64,000 nt of DNA from Hygrocybe punicea (GCA_963556145.1 OY744470.1:1860001-1924000); one strand, 5' to 3'. Positions 8,445 to 19,717 are shown, counted from the stretch's first letter. A program made the numbers and translations. The notes: generated by a model from the letters alone, not told the origin.

Positions 8445-10605
8445 GTTCATCAGGCGGCTTCTGTTGTCTCCACCCGTCGCTTTCGACTGCCCACTGCATG
8501 CCGCACCTCATTTGGACTGATAACTTCTGGCCGGGGCTGCCCAATCGCGCGTCCCTTCACTCTGCACCCCCCCACCTCCTCCAAGCTTTGTTCGGCGGTT
8601 CCTGCTGCTGCCTCCCACTGATATCGAGCACACAAGGCATCTTTGAACCCCCCGCACCTCGTTTCACATCAAAATGATAGGCCGGTGCCAGCCAATCGCG
8701 CGCGCCATCACTTTGCCCCCCCCACCTCCTCCAAGTTTTTTTGGGCGGTTCCTGCTGCTTCCCCCTAGCAATTTCGACTGCCCATAGCACCTCTTAATCC
8801 CCCGCACCTCGTTTGGCTCGAAAACGACAGGCTGGGGCTGCCCAATCGCCCATGCCATCACATTGTCCCCCCCAGCACCCCCAAGTTGTTTTCGGCGGTT
8901 CCTGCACCTTCCACCCGACGATTTCTACCACCCACGAGATGGCACAATGCCCCGCACCTCGTTTGGCCGGAAATCGACTGGCTGGGGCTTCCAAATTGCC
9001 TGTGTCATCACATTGTCCCCCACAGCAGCCCCCAGTTGTTTTTGGCGGTTCCTGCACCTTCCACCCGCCGATTTCGACCACCCACGACATGTTACAATCC
9101 CCTGCACCTCGTATGGGCCGAAAACGACAGTCTGGGGCTACCCAATAACCCACGCCATCATATTGTCCCCCTCACCCCCCCAAGTTTTTTTTGGTGATTC
9201 CTGCACCTTCCACCCACCGATTTCAACCATCCATGGCATCTTTCAAGCCCCCGCACCTCGCTTGGCCCGAAAACGACAGGCTGGGGCCTCCCAATCGCCC
9301 ACGCCATCAATGTGTCCCACACCCCCCCCCCCAATTTTTTTTCGGTGGTTCCTGCTCCTTCCACTGGCCAATTTCGACCACCCACGACATGGCACAACCC
9401 CCCGCACCTCGTTCGGCCGGAAATCGACAGGCTGGGGCTACCCAATCGCCCACGCCATCACGTTGTCCACCCCACCCACCCCCAAATTTCTTTCGGCGGT
9501 TCCTGCTGTTTCCACCCACCGATTTCGACCACCCACTGCATGGTACAACCCCCCACTCCGCCTTCGGCCTGAAAATGACAGCCTGGGGCTGCCCAATCAC
9601 TCGCGCCGTCACTTTGCCCCCCAACCTCAACCACCTTTTTTGCATTCGTTCCTGCTGCTTCCACCCGCCAATTTCGACCACCCATGGCATGGCACAGGCC
9701 CCTGCACCTCGTTCGGCGTGAAAACGACAGCCTGGGGCTGCCCAGCCACCCGCGCCATCACTTTGCCCATCCACCCCTCCAAGTTTTCTTTGGCGGTTCC
9801 TGGTGCTTCCACCTGCCGATTTCGACCACCCACGACATGATCCAACCCCCCGCACCTCGTTTAGCCCGAAAATGACAGGTTGGAGCTTCCCAATCGCCCA
9901 CGCCATCAATTTGTCCCCCACCCCCCCGCCAAGTTTTTTCAGTGGTTCCTGCACCTTCCACCCGCTGATTTCGACCACCCACGACATGGTACAACCCTGC
10001 GCACCTCGTTTAGCCCGCAAACGACAGGTTGGGGCTTCCCAATCGCCTGCACCATTAATTTGTCCCCCACCCCCCTCCCAAGTTTTTTCGGCAGTTCCAC
10101 CTGCCGATTTCGACCACCCACGGCATGGCACAATCCCCCGCACCTCGTTCAGCCCGCAAACGACAGGCTGGGGCTACCCAATCACCCACGCCATCATATT
10201 GTCCCCCTCACCCCCCCAAGTTTTTTTTGGGCGGTTCCTGCACCTTCCACCCGCCGATTTTGACCAGCCACGGCATGGTACAATCACCCGCACCTCATAT
10301 GGCCCGAAAATGACAGGCTGGGGCTTCCCAATCGCGTGCACCATCAATTTGTCCCCCACCCCCCTGCTAAGTTTTTTCGGCAGTTCCTGCACCTTCCACC
10401 TGCCGATTTCGACCACCCATGGCATGGTACAACCCTGCGCACCTCGTTTAGCCCACAAACGACAGGCTGGCGCTTCCCAATCGCCCGTGCCATCAATTTG
10501 TCCCCCCACCCCCCCCCCCCAAGTTTTTTCGGTGGTTCCTGCACCTTCCAGCCGCTGATTTCGACCACCCACGACATGATGCAACCCCCCACACCTCGTA
10601 TGACA
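8445..10605. repeat. 150-bp satellite array, about 14 units, inside the hAT element
   Basis: Each unit contains CCGCACCTCGTTTGGCC, then a GAAAACGACAGGCTGGGGCT block, CCCAATCGCCCACGCCATCA, a run of C, AAGTTTTTTTCGGCGG, TTCCTGCACCTTCCACC and CGATTTCGACCACCCA. Successive CACCTCG words fall near 8805, 8955, 9105, 9255, 9405, 9704, 9852, 10002, 10142, 10292, 10443 and 10592, so the period is about 150 bp. Because 150 is a multiple of three, long open frames run through both strands (for example 8863-9840 plus, 9307-10143 minus); these are by-products, not evidence of a protein. Confidence 0.9.
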
Positions 10606-10741
10606 ACACCGACACCGACAACTGCTGTCATGACGACAACGACCATGACGACAATCGTTCTGCAAATTTACTACCATGTCTCGCCTCCCTCGACGTCTGC
10701 GCATCCAACCCCGGCGCATGGCGGCTTCTCCCTCCTTTGCT

Positions 10742-11654
10742 CATCTTGGAGGCGAGGACTTTTATAACCACGTTATCGACCATCTTGTCAAGGTGTAAGG
10801 TAGGTGTCATCCATAATCTGCAAAGATCACATGATGTGATTGTTTTGTGACAATACACAATCAAATGAGGAAAGAATGACTCCAGAATTCGATTTGCAAG
10901 ACATCTAGGAGGAAATACAAAAATTAGCTTCCTGAGAAGTGTTTTAGATATTACTAAGGGTGAGATCCCAAGTTTTTGCAGCAATTGGTGATGTCTGTGC
11001 TGAGGAGTTTGATTTGCAAGGTTTTGAGTCACTTTGTTTGTGTATGTTATTGAAAATCAAGGCATACTTTCTTTTTGTTGGAATCCCTGGCCTCATTATT
11101 ATTCCTTCTCTACCTTGTTAGATTGTTAGATTTTTGTTTTTGACCATATCTGGAGATTATCAATGGAGGATAGTGCTCTCCACTTTTTTTTTGGCATGAG
11201 GCACACAACTACAGAGGGGATTACTATAGTTCAGTGAACTAGTTATGGAGATTGTGATATTTTTTGAAAATAAATTGATATATACGTGACATATGTATAT
11301 ATCTAAGATTGACAGGAGAGGTTTTAGTTAAAATTGATCCTAATCTTGGTAAAAGCGCGTTTATTGGCTTTGTTGACCGTGTACCTTCCATTCTGGGCTC
11401 TGTCACGCTTGGCACGTGATCTTTGCAGATTATGGATGACACCTACCTTACAAGAAGAAGACAGGTACTGATGTGTCGCTGAACTTGAGCGCAATGGGCA
11501 AGCTCAAGCACGAGGTCGAGAAGGCTAAGCGGATGTTGTCAGCAGTCGACGAGGATCGAAATCGAGTCGTTCAAGGACGGCAATGACTTTTCGGAAATTC
11601 TTACACGGGCCAAGTTTGAGGCTTAATATGGATCTATTCAGGAAGACAATGAAA
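10742..11654 (+). pseudogene. Captured fragment of an ER-type Hsp70 (BiP/Kar2-like) gene, split by a MITE
   Basis: Positions 10742-10797 encode HLGGEDFYNHVIDHLVK and continue after the MITE at 11451 with [19 protein letters not shown] and the [11 protein letters not shown] segment. A frame change then gives [18 protein letters not shown] and RAKFE, and another change gives [11 protein letters not shown]. The IEIESF...NDFSE form is typical of BiP rather than cytosolic Hsp70. Only about 80 residues of the nucleotide-binding domain are present. Two indels show it is a pseudogene fragment, probably carried by the hAT element. Confidence 0.85.
10798..11448. mobile_element. Mariner-type MITE, 651 bp, inside the Hsp70 fragment
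   Basis: Perfect 33-bp terminal inverted repeats (10798-10830 and 11416-11448, starting AGGTAGGTGTCATCC) are bounded by TA on each side (10796-10797 and 11449-11450). Removing the element and one TA gives GTC AAG GTG TAC AAG AAG, that is V-K-V-Y-K-K, as expected in Hsp70. The interior is AT-rich and has no coding frame. Confidence 0.9.
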
Positions 11655-11966
11655 TAGGTATTTTTCATATTTTTCATATACATGTACATGTACATAGGTA
11701 GGCTATGTGGAGATACACAAAAAGAAAAAGAAACACCTGAAAACCTTGTGAACTGTGGCTGTACATGTTCATGAGGTATGGGAGGCAGCAGAGGGTTATC
11801 CAAGTGAAGTTGAAGCCAGCAAAAAGGCTGGAAACCTAAATTTCCTAATTTGGATATTTGGTAACGGCTAATAACGGCTAGCCGTGGCTAAGCCGAGGTT
11901 TAACCGTTAGCTGAGTGAACGGCTCAGCTCGGCTAATTATCAGTCCGGCTCCAACGGCTAACGGTT
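11655..11966. other. hAT right subterminal region
   Basis: Non-coding. It contains CATATACATGTACATGTACA near 11680 and a dense block of CGGCTA/TAGCCG words at 11865-11960 that mirrors the left end. Confidence 0.55.
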
Positions 11967-11998
11967 CCGGACCGAGCTGTGGCAACTCTACTGCGGAT

Positions 11999-12048
11999 CC
12001 AAAAGCGGGAGGGTTTTTTTCCACAGAGTGCATGGACTTTCGGAGCTA
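11999..12048 (-). pseudogene. Pogo A transposase, 50-bp piece between two insertions
   Basis: Fifty bases left between the hAT duplication and the TA of pogo B encode APKVHALCGKKPSRFW on the minus strand. This matches the CENP-B-like DNA-binding region of pogo B (VEEIIQRKPSAKW). It joins in frame to both neighbouring pieces once the insertions are removed. Confidence 0.85.
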
Positions 12049-15000
12049 CTATCACATGCCCACCTTTTAACAATTGACCAACTTTTAACAATCTGCCCCA
12101 GCGGGCTCAATTCACACCCGATTGCCTCGATTTCAGTTAGTAGATTCTTAGGAGACTTCAAATGTGATTTTTGAAATATTTATTTCAGGTGAGGGAGTTC
12201 CCAATGGGGCCGATAATGGTGTTAAATCAAGGTAATTGGAATGAGTTGGCCTCAGTAGCAATATAAGCAATCAGATCCTTCTTAAAAAAATCAAGCACTA
12301 TTTAATTGGTCTCTCCATGAAGGAAACAAAATTCTAGAGCAATCTGTTTAGTTCTTGCTTCTACATAAGTTAGACAACCTACCAGCATTCTGTGCGTGAC
12401 ATCTTCAAAGCCTTTCAGTCTCTGCCCAAGTGCACGATCGTGAGCCACGCGTTAAATGACTTTGTCGACACGTCTAAATTTGTTGAATGACTTTGATATA
12501 TTGCAATAATTTTTGCTTTTTCATGGCTCCGCTCAGCCTTCATTGGCATTGTCGCCCATTTTATGGTCAGGGCAAAAGTCTATCGCAAAAGTCACAAAAC
12601 CTACAATGAAGATGCTATCCAGGATGCTATTGCCTACCTCCAAGCTGGCCACACCAAAAATGTCTCATTGGCTGCAGACAGATTTTCTGTTCCACGCTGT
12701 ACTCTTCGCAATCGCTGGCTTGGTCTTCATGGGCCAGCTCACCATTCCCAGGAACACCGACAGCATCTCAATGAGACAGAGGAGCTTGTTCTTTGTGACT
12801 GGATTGAGTATTGAAGTGACATGGGAAGGCCACTTAGCAAGCGAACACTCCTTCAGAAGGTTGAGGAGATTATCCAGAGGAAACCGTCTGCCAAATGGTA
12901 CCCACGTTTTCTGCAGCGGCACCCCAAGCTCAGATTGGCAAAACCCTCTGGTCTTGACCCGAAGCGAGCTCAGTCCTTCAACCGACAACTATTGACCAGC
13001 ACTTCGCAGAACTGGAGCAGCTATTGGATGACAAAAAGATTCCACGCAGCAATATTTATAACATGGATGAAAAGGGTTGTCAACGAGGTGGTGGTCGAAG
13101 AATGCAAGCCATCAAGTACTTCATCCCACGCACAAGGAGGCCACATTACAAGTTGCGAAGTGCTAACCTTGAGTTGGTCACGATTATTGAGTGTGTGTGT
13201 GCAGACGGAACAAGTATCCCTCCTGGTTTCATTTTCTCGGGGAAGGAGTTCCATCCTGAGTGGTTTCAAGTGGACGACAACATCAGGCATGTCATATTCT
13301 AGCTTGGTTATTTATGACATTAACACAGGACTATCAGCATTGGCATGTCAGAGAATGGATGGACAGACGACTTTTTATGCACTCAGTGGTTCCGTGATGT
13401 CTTTATCCCACAGGCCACAGCCCGGAATACTTCAGGAGCACCTATTCTACTCATTTATGATGGACATGGCTCACACACAACAGCAGAAATGCGTAATCTT
13501 GCAGAGCTACACAACATTGAGCTTTTTTGTTTGCCGCCACACACCACCCACCGCACACAGCCATTGGATGTCGGTATCTTTGGACCCCTGCAGCGACGAT
13601 GGATGGAGAAATGCGATGAGATACTGGATGAAACTGGAGAAGAGATTCGCAAGGTGGATTTTATTAAAGAGTACATGGCCGTGCACGAAAAGGCTTTTCT
13701 ATCAGACACAATCACAAAAGCATGGGCGAGGTGTGGGATCTACCCACTTAACGCCAATATCTTCACCGATGCCGATTTTGCACCCAGTAATGGCTCTTCG
13801 ACACGTGGACACGTTCCTGTCAGCTATCCAGCTGATTTATGCGAAAACACAGATACCAACTTGGACAGCGATGACAGTAGCAACAGTGGCGATGATGACA
13901 GAATGGATGGGTCAGAGAGTGAGCATAGCGATGATGAAGGGAGTGGACACACCGCCAGGCTCGATCCACAGCAAAATCCTACTATGGCACCCATACTGCG
14001 TTCACCTATTGCATCCATGCCATGTTCAGTCCCATCAGATACTCTCCTGCCCACTGCTCCCACTCCTTCTTGAGAACATAGACGCATTTTCCCATTGGCA
14101 CCTCCAAAATCGACACAACGACGCAATGATCTCGAAGCCAAGAACCTGGTCTTGCGGCAGGAGCTTGAGAAGATGAGACGAGAAAAGGAAGCAGTGCTAA
14201 TGCATGCGACGCTGGCGAGGCAGGAACTAGCTGAGATGGCAAAGAAGTTACACACAAAAAAAAGAAGAACGAGGAGTTGCCAACCATGGCTGTTCCCGTG
14301 CGCTGGCTCACTGGTCGAGATGGCAAACAACAATGGCAGCAATTGGAGATCGAGATCGAGGCCAAGAAGCAGAAGAAGGCCGACGTTGCAGTGCGGAAGG
14401 AGCAGGCTGAGATTGACAAGCAGCGCCGGCGATGGGAGATTGTATTGGGCGAGCAGGAGATCGTGTTTTCTGGGAGTCTCACAACTAAGAAGGTCAATGA
14501 AGTGCGCGACATCGCATATGCGCTCGGACTCAACGATGGAGGCAACAAGGCTGCCGTAGTTTCATCCATTAAAGCTGAACTCGAGAATCGACCCGAACTT
14601 CAAAATAATCCGAGGTTCGCTGGCCTATACTCCTCCCGTGGCCGAAAGAGACAGCAGGCACCAAATGACGAAAATATATTCACTCCTCCTGTTTCCCGCC
14701 GCCGCACTCAGGCTGATACTTCAACCCCACAGATGCCCATCCAATCCCACCACCCATCCGATCTGCACCAGCCCAGGTTCCAGCCATATTACCCACCACA
14801 ATATGTTATATATCCACACAACGACGACATGAACAACCCCGGGCCCAACACCCTACTTTTACCATCTTCTGGTAATGTTCTTGGTCTTTTGCCCACCGTT
14901 ATTAATCAACCTACTATATCTCCCCATCATTTTTACCATCCTATTATTCCCAATCACGATACATCTTAGTGCATAATATACTATTTTCTCTTCGCCGTCG

Positions 15001-15270
15001 AAAAGTCGTCCATTCACTGCGAGTGTCGGAGCCTCAATACGGCATGATGGCCGCAGTGTGACAAGGCGTTACATTTTGTTAAAAGGCCGTCCCCAAAGCA
15101 CTATTGGGCTACTACATCATCAACTAAGTCAAATTTCATGTAATAAATTTACAGGCATATGGAAAATGTATAATATCAATGATCTATGCAAAAAATATAC
15201 ATATCCAAGGCCTGAGGCTGCAGTAAGAATTCCGATACTGAAATTTTGTTAAAAGGTGGGCATGTGATAG
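12049..15270 (+). mobile_element. Pogo B: complete pogo-type DNA transposon with TA duplication
   Basis: Perfect 25-bp terminal inverted repeats (12049-12073, starting CTATCACATGCCCACC, and 15246-15270) are bounded by TA (12047-12048 and 15271-15272). The target lies inside pogo A, whose frame is restored across the site (SKWTIAPKV). The element is 3.2 kb and carries one transposase gene on the plus strand, now degenerate. Confidence 0.92.
12563..14969 (+). pseudogene. Pogo B transposase (HTH, CENP-B-like, DDE_1, coiled coil, SAP)
   Basis: The gene starts at ATG 12563. Domains in order: a Psq-type helix-turn-helix (NVSLAADRFSVPRCTL); TGA at 12812; a CENP-B-like domain (WYPRFLQRHPKLRLAKPSGL); a frameshift near 12985; then IYNMDEKGCQRGGG. 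Stops around 13300-13335 might instead mark a short intron. They are followed by ENGWTDDFLCTQWF, LLIYDGHGSHT and HRTQPLDVGIFGPLQRRW, so all three Asp regions are visible. An acidic tail, TGA at 14071, a coiled coil (about 14110-14260), another frameshift at an A-run near 14265, a SAP-like domain (NEVRDIAYALGLN...IKAELENRPELQ) and a Pro-rich end follow. It is inactive as read. Pogo-type assignment rests on domain order plus TA duplication. Confidence 0.85.
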
Positions 15271-15272
15271 TA

Positions 15273-15571
15273 TGGTCCACTTGGAGACAGGGTGCCCAGT
15301 GACACCAAGGTATTTTAACCAGTCACAAAGGACAGTTTCTTGTGTTGCACTGATCAGCTGCTGCTTCTCATGTGCGTGCTTCCTTGGAGCTGTTATTCCT
15401 TTATGTCAACGTTGAAGGGTGCCATAGCGAACGCCATATGCCTTGGCTGCCAGAGAAACCTTCTGGTAAGTCCCCCCGGGCCCTGCGAAGTGCTTCACAT
15501 GCTTGCTGAATTTTATTTTCCACAGCCTCTTCTCTGAGCGCGTTTTTTCTGTAGACAGATGAGCAGGTCAT
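15273..15571 (-). pseudogene. Pogo A transposase, N-terminal piece
   Basis: The likely start is ATG at 15571 (MTCSSVYRKNALREEAVENK). After a frame change near 15470 it gives KVSLAAKAYGVRYGTLQR, then a TGA, and ETVLCDWLKYLGVTGHPVSK, which align segment by segment with the N-terminus of pogo B. It joins the 50-bp piece at 12048 once pogo B is removed. The whole pogo A gene spans 15571 to about 4187, roughly 2.1 kb of coding sequence spread over 11.4 kb. Confidence 0.8.
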
Positions 15572-16075
15572 GGGCAGGGCAAGCTGAGTGCGGGGCTTGA
15601 AACAGACTATGTGGAATGTCACGCCGGGATGGCCGTGCTCGAATTTGCCCCCTACAAAGCTCTCACATGCAATATAATTCAATCTAAGTGGAATTTGAGA
15701 ATGGTTAAAGAGTTCATAGTATAAAGGAGTTTTGAAAACCATTGTATCTGTACCAGATCTCTGGGATCTGGGCCGTGTTGGAGTGCACACACACAGTCAA
15801 AATGTGCACCTTTTCATCTCCCCGGCTTCACTCAGTCAATATTTCAGGCATTAAAGTTGACGAGGTTTCCATTGTATCATATACTTGTGCTAGAGGGCCG
15901 TTGCTTTGCACGGCATGTCCTCGTCCTCTCAAATCAAATGAATCTATAAAGACTTTGTCAGAACTGCCCTTAGCTTGATTTAAATATATTGACTAAGAAA
16001 CCATAAGAGTATTTCTACATTTAATGAAGGAAAATTGATTATTACAAGTGGCCTATGAGAATATTCATAAATCAT
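15572..16075. other. Sequence between pogo A and the helicase-peptidase gene
   Basis: No gene is recognised. The outer inverted repeat of pogo A should lie here and near 4.0 kb, but I could not match the two ends with confidence. Confidence 0.4.
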
Positions 16076-18892
16076 CTATATAAGAACATATATCAAAAGA
16101 CAAGGCCTTTTGGACCTGCAGATATTTAAAACAATATCTTCCAACATTCCTTCATACTCTGTGGATCTCCCTGTAGTGATACCATCATGAAACCAAACCT
16201 GACCTGTCACACTGATAATACGAGATGTGAAGTGATCACTTCCATGATATATGACACCTCTCAGACAATATTTTTTTGGATCTGTTTCCCCTTTAACTGT
16301 GACTACCAAATTATGATCTACAGTGGTTGTAAAAGCAGACGTAGCAAATGCAAGTAACTGAGGGGCATTTACAAAAGTGAATTTTCGAAGTAGGAAGTCA
16401 TTACAGATAGTACACTTTGATGCAAGAGAAATTACAAAGAGATCAATTTCATCTTGAATAGATTCAAAGTCAATTCTTCCAACATCTATAAGGCAATTGT
16501 ATGCTGCTTCCCGCTGTCTAGGCACCAAATGATGTTGAGGGCAAGAAATACAAGATGAAAGAATGGGGATTTCAGTTTGTAGGAGTGTATCCAATAAAGT
16601 ATTAACACTTGTAAATGCTCCCCATGGGAAGTTATTCAGTGAATGCTGACACAGAGAGTGCCTTAGATGATCACGCACTTCTTCTAAAGAGCATTCACCA
16701 TCAGAAAATCTTGAAAATCCAGCTACCAAGACACCAAGAAATTTAGAATTTAAAATTCCAAAAGAATTAGAACAAGCAATGTTATTATCCTGCCAGATGT
16801 TAAATAAAATAGATATTATAGAGTCATATGCACAGCTATTGTTGCTCCAGAGTGTACCAACAGGAATGTTCATAGGGGTCAATAAAGCATCAATAATATG
16901 GTTTGTTTTCAACTTCTTCCTCTGAGGGGCAACTGAAGATCCACTTATTTTTCTCTTAGTAGTAGAATTTTGACAAAACAATGTTGGTGAACTTCCACAA
17001 GCAGGGACATATTTTGACTTGAAATTAACATCTTTTTGGACTTTTTGCCTTTTTCCTAGAACTTGCCATTGAATATTATCCTCTTGACCAGGAATATATG
17101 GATCAGACATATTCCATCGAATTGCCTTGTGCACATTTTCTGGAACATAATGCTTACCTTTCCACAATCTAAAGGAATCTATCAGAGAATTTCTGCAATC
17201 ACCAGTAACAGAACTTGGTAACTTGCCTTTATATCTCAATCTAACTATTTCATCTAAAATTTCCAGTTCACGGAATTCCTGACGTAAAGCACCAGATGCA
17301 CCACCTGTTATCTTTCTGGCATCAAATCCTTGTAAAATGACAGTACCTAGTGCAGAAGCACTACGTGATAATGCAGTGTAATATGATTGATGAGATCGGC
17401 TATTATTTAGATCAACTGGATTATTGTGCCTTGTCTTCCCTTGTGAAGAATAATCTGTCATTGAAAAATTGGGAAGTACCTCTACCTGAGTGCGTGATAT
17501 TGTAATAGATGAATCATCTGGTAGTGAACAGTCTACAGTAACAGTTGTTTTTGATATTGGTACAACATTCTCAGGAAGTCCATTTAATTTCACAGCTTGT
17601 GGAGGGTTAAGTAACATTATAAACAATGTATCCAACACTCTCTGACCTTGTAGACCTTTTGCTGACTGCCAGCTATGCACAGTCCCTTCTTGACCTCGGG
17701 TAATGCATAGCTCAGTTGCACTATTATTCCGGATCATGACAGGCATTCCAATACACAAAGAAAGCTTCCCAGGGATGCATTTTGAGTTTGAACTATGAGG
17801 CTGATTCCACAGAACTTTATGAATATTATCTGATAATGTGTGGAGCTTGTGAGTTGCAGCTTGAGACTTTCCTTTTTTTCTATCTTTGGAAACTACTGAA
17901 TCATCAGAATAAAAATCAACCAGAGGTTGACCAGTCTCTTTAGAAAATCTCAATGACCCCAAGTGATTGATCTCATCTTTGTGAATATTTAAAGCAGTAA
18001 TGATTGACACTTGTCTAAAGTTATCATGCTTCACTGATGTGCGACCAGGCAAATTACTTGATATTCATGATCTCAAAAATACAATATCTTCAGCAGTACA
18101 AGCTTTATATCACATATTTGTAAGTGCCTGTCTAAGTTGTGCATCTTCCTTTGTTTGAAGTCTTTGTCTCATGTTTTCTTGTAGTATTACCACAGTTGTA
18201 ACCTGGTGCCACAGTGCCTTTCCAATAGCAGCTTCTTGATCTTGGTGGTTAGTTGAAGAAGATCCAACAGTTCTGCTATAGAGAGAAGCATTTTCATGTC
18301 CAATTGCAGGAGGCAACTGTGCAAAATCCCCTGCAAATATCATGTTTAACCCACCCCAAGGCAATTCAGTTTCATTGAAAATCTTAGCCATCCTTGCACT
18401 AATCCTATACATATCTCGACAAGACAACATTGAAACTTCATCAAAAAAAATGTAATCAACACCTAGCAGTCGTGACCGTAATTGAGCAAGTTGTTTATTT
18501 GATATCTGCTCATCAGTGTTCTCATTTAATCCAAACATATAGTGATATGTAGAACCTGCTAGAAGAGCAGCAGCTGTTCCAGTAGGTGCCACAATAACAA
18601 AACGATGAGCTTCATTCCTTGACTTGAAAAACTTTACTAATGCCTTCAAAACTTGTGTTTTACCAGTTCCACCCATACCACCAATATGCATTTTCAATTG
18701 TTCAGAATTGCCATTGGATATATGATGTGTAACAATGTAAAATGTCCTTTTCTGTTCTTCATTTAAATTGAAGTCATTTACAATGCTGTCTAGTTCTAAC
18801 ATAGATTTTTTTGAATGATAACACTTTTCAAGATATGATCTATCAACAACTCTCACTTGGTTATGGCTTGAAGGTTGCATTAGATAGGGCAC
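16076..18892 (-). pseudogene. PIF1-like helicase fused to a C19-like cysteine peptidase domain (Helitron-type), two TGA stops
   Basis: One frame runs from 18892 to 16076, with TGA codons at about 18107 and 18072. N-terminal part: a Walker A motif (IGGMGGTGKTQVLKAL), VIVAPTGTAAALL, Walker B (YIFFDEVSML) and FAGDFAQLPPA; then the helicase C-terminal region (DYSSQGKTRHN, SYYTALSRSASALG). The last 250 residues have a Cys box (NNSCAYDSIISIL) and a His box (YHGSDHFTSRIISVTGQVWF), the layout of ubiquitin-specific (C19) peptidases. Each TGA sits where Arg is likely, so both can be CGA to TGA changes. The N-terminal Rep part is not recognisable. Upstream it is interrupted by an insertion. A DNA-transposon (Helitron-like) origin is the best reading. 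Confidence 0.75.
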
Positions 18893-19712
18893 AGCATGGG
18901 TACGGGTTTACCCGCGGTTATTCCAAAACGGGTAATTCGGGTACGGGTACGGTGTTTCGGTTTGCACACCTTGTCAAAACCGTACCCATTATCCGCGGGT
19001 GACGGGTTTTCACGGGTCTGTCAACCCAAGCCCCAGGTAGGTTTTTTCTTTGTTATTTACTTTATTTTCACATTAATTTCTTTACTTTTGCTAAGTTCGC
19101 GTGATATTTGCTACCACAACCGTGACAAGCGCAAACACAACAACAACAACAACAAGAAAACCCACGAACGACAACGACAACGACAACCACGACAACCCCG
19201 CACGCCAAAAACGAACCACCAAAGTTGCGACGGCGACGACAACGATAGAAAGGAAAGCCGGGAGGGTGGTGCGCCCACCTACCGGCCCAGGTACGTCCCC
19301 CCAATCCAGTCCCAATGACATCGGCTAACGAGGGGAATGGACGAGGCGAGGACGAAGACGGACACAGCAACAACGGTCCCACCTCGTGAACACGCTCCGG
19401 CCGCGTCAATTGACATGCGGACGCCCATGGAAAGTCCCCGGCCCCATCCAACCTCGCGAAAACGGTCCCACCTCGCGAAAATGCCCTGGCCGCATCAATA
19501 GACGTGCGGACGCCCATGGAAAGTCCCTGGCCCCAACCCAACCTCGCGAAAACAGACGGAGCGCGTCAATTGACGCGTCCCCGTTGTTCGCGAGGTAGTT
19601 AGGATGGAACACGGCGGGTACCCGCAGATAACGGGTACGGGTTGTACCCGTCATCGGAGCGGGTACGGTTTCCACGGGTACGGGTGCGGTGTCGGGAATT
19701 CTGACGTACAAA
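18893..19712. mobile_element. GC-rich insertion with GGGTACGGGT-rich ends, 0.8 kb
   Basis: The insertion separates the helicase frame from the open frame at 19718-20504. Both ends are packed with GGGTACGGGT/ACCCGTACCC words. A subterminal inverted pair is visible (about 18976-19010, GTACCCATTATCCGCGGGT, against about 19620-19660). The interior has ACAACAACA/ACGACAACG stretches and two copies, 89 bp apart, of a GCGGACGCCCATGGAAAGTC block (19417 and 19506). I could not identify a clean target-site duplication, so the exact limits and superfamily (hAT is a candidate) are open. Confidence 0.55.
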
Positions 19713-19717
19713 CAACT

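Larger units (their letters stand above)
7931..11990. mobile_element. Non-autonomous hAT-type transposon, 4.06 kb
   Basis: Terminal inverted repeats of 24 bp (7931-7954 and 11967-11990) start TAGTGTTGCCAC and TAGAGTTGCCAC and share CTCGGTCCGG. The element is flanked by perfect 8-bp duplications CTGCGGAT (7923-7930 and 11991-11998), the hAT length. Subterminal regions are dense in CGGCTA/TAGCCG words, as expected for hAT transposase binding. Excision restores the pogo A frame (KKPSRFWI joined to RSFLARHP). The interior holds a 150-bp satellite, an Hsp70 fragment and a MITE. I find no hAT transposase, so it needs a partner in trans. Confidence 0.9.

Noticed and set aside
8863..10558. Long frames (325 and 251 codons plus, 278 codons minus) in the satellite
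   Set aside because: They arise because the repeat period is a multiple of three; both strands are open equally and there is no start, splice or domain signal.
12047..15272. Pogo B as part of the same gene as pogo A
   Set aside because: Opposite strand, own perfect inverted repeats and TA duplication, and pogo A reads through the site when it is removed.
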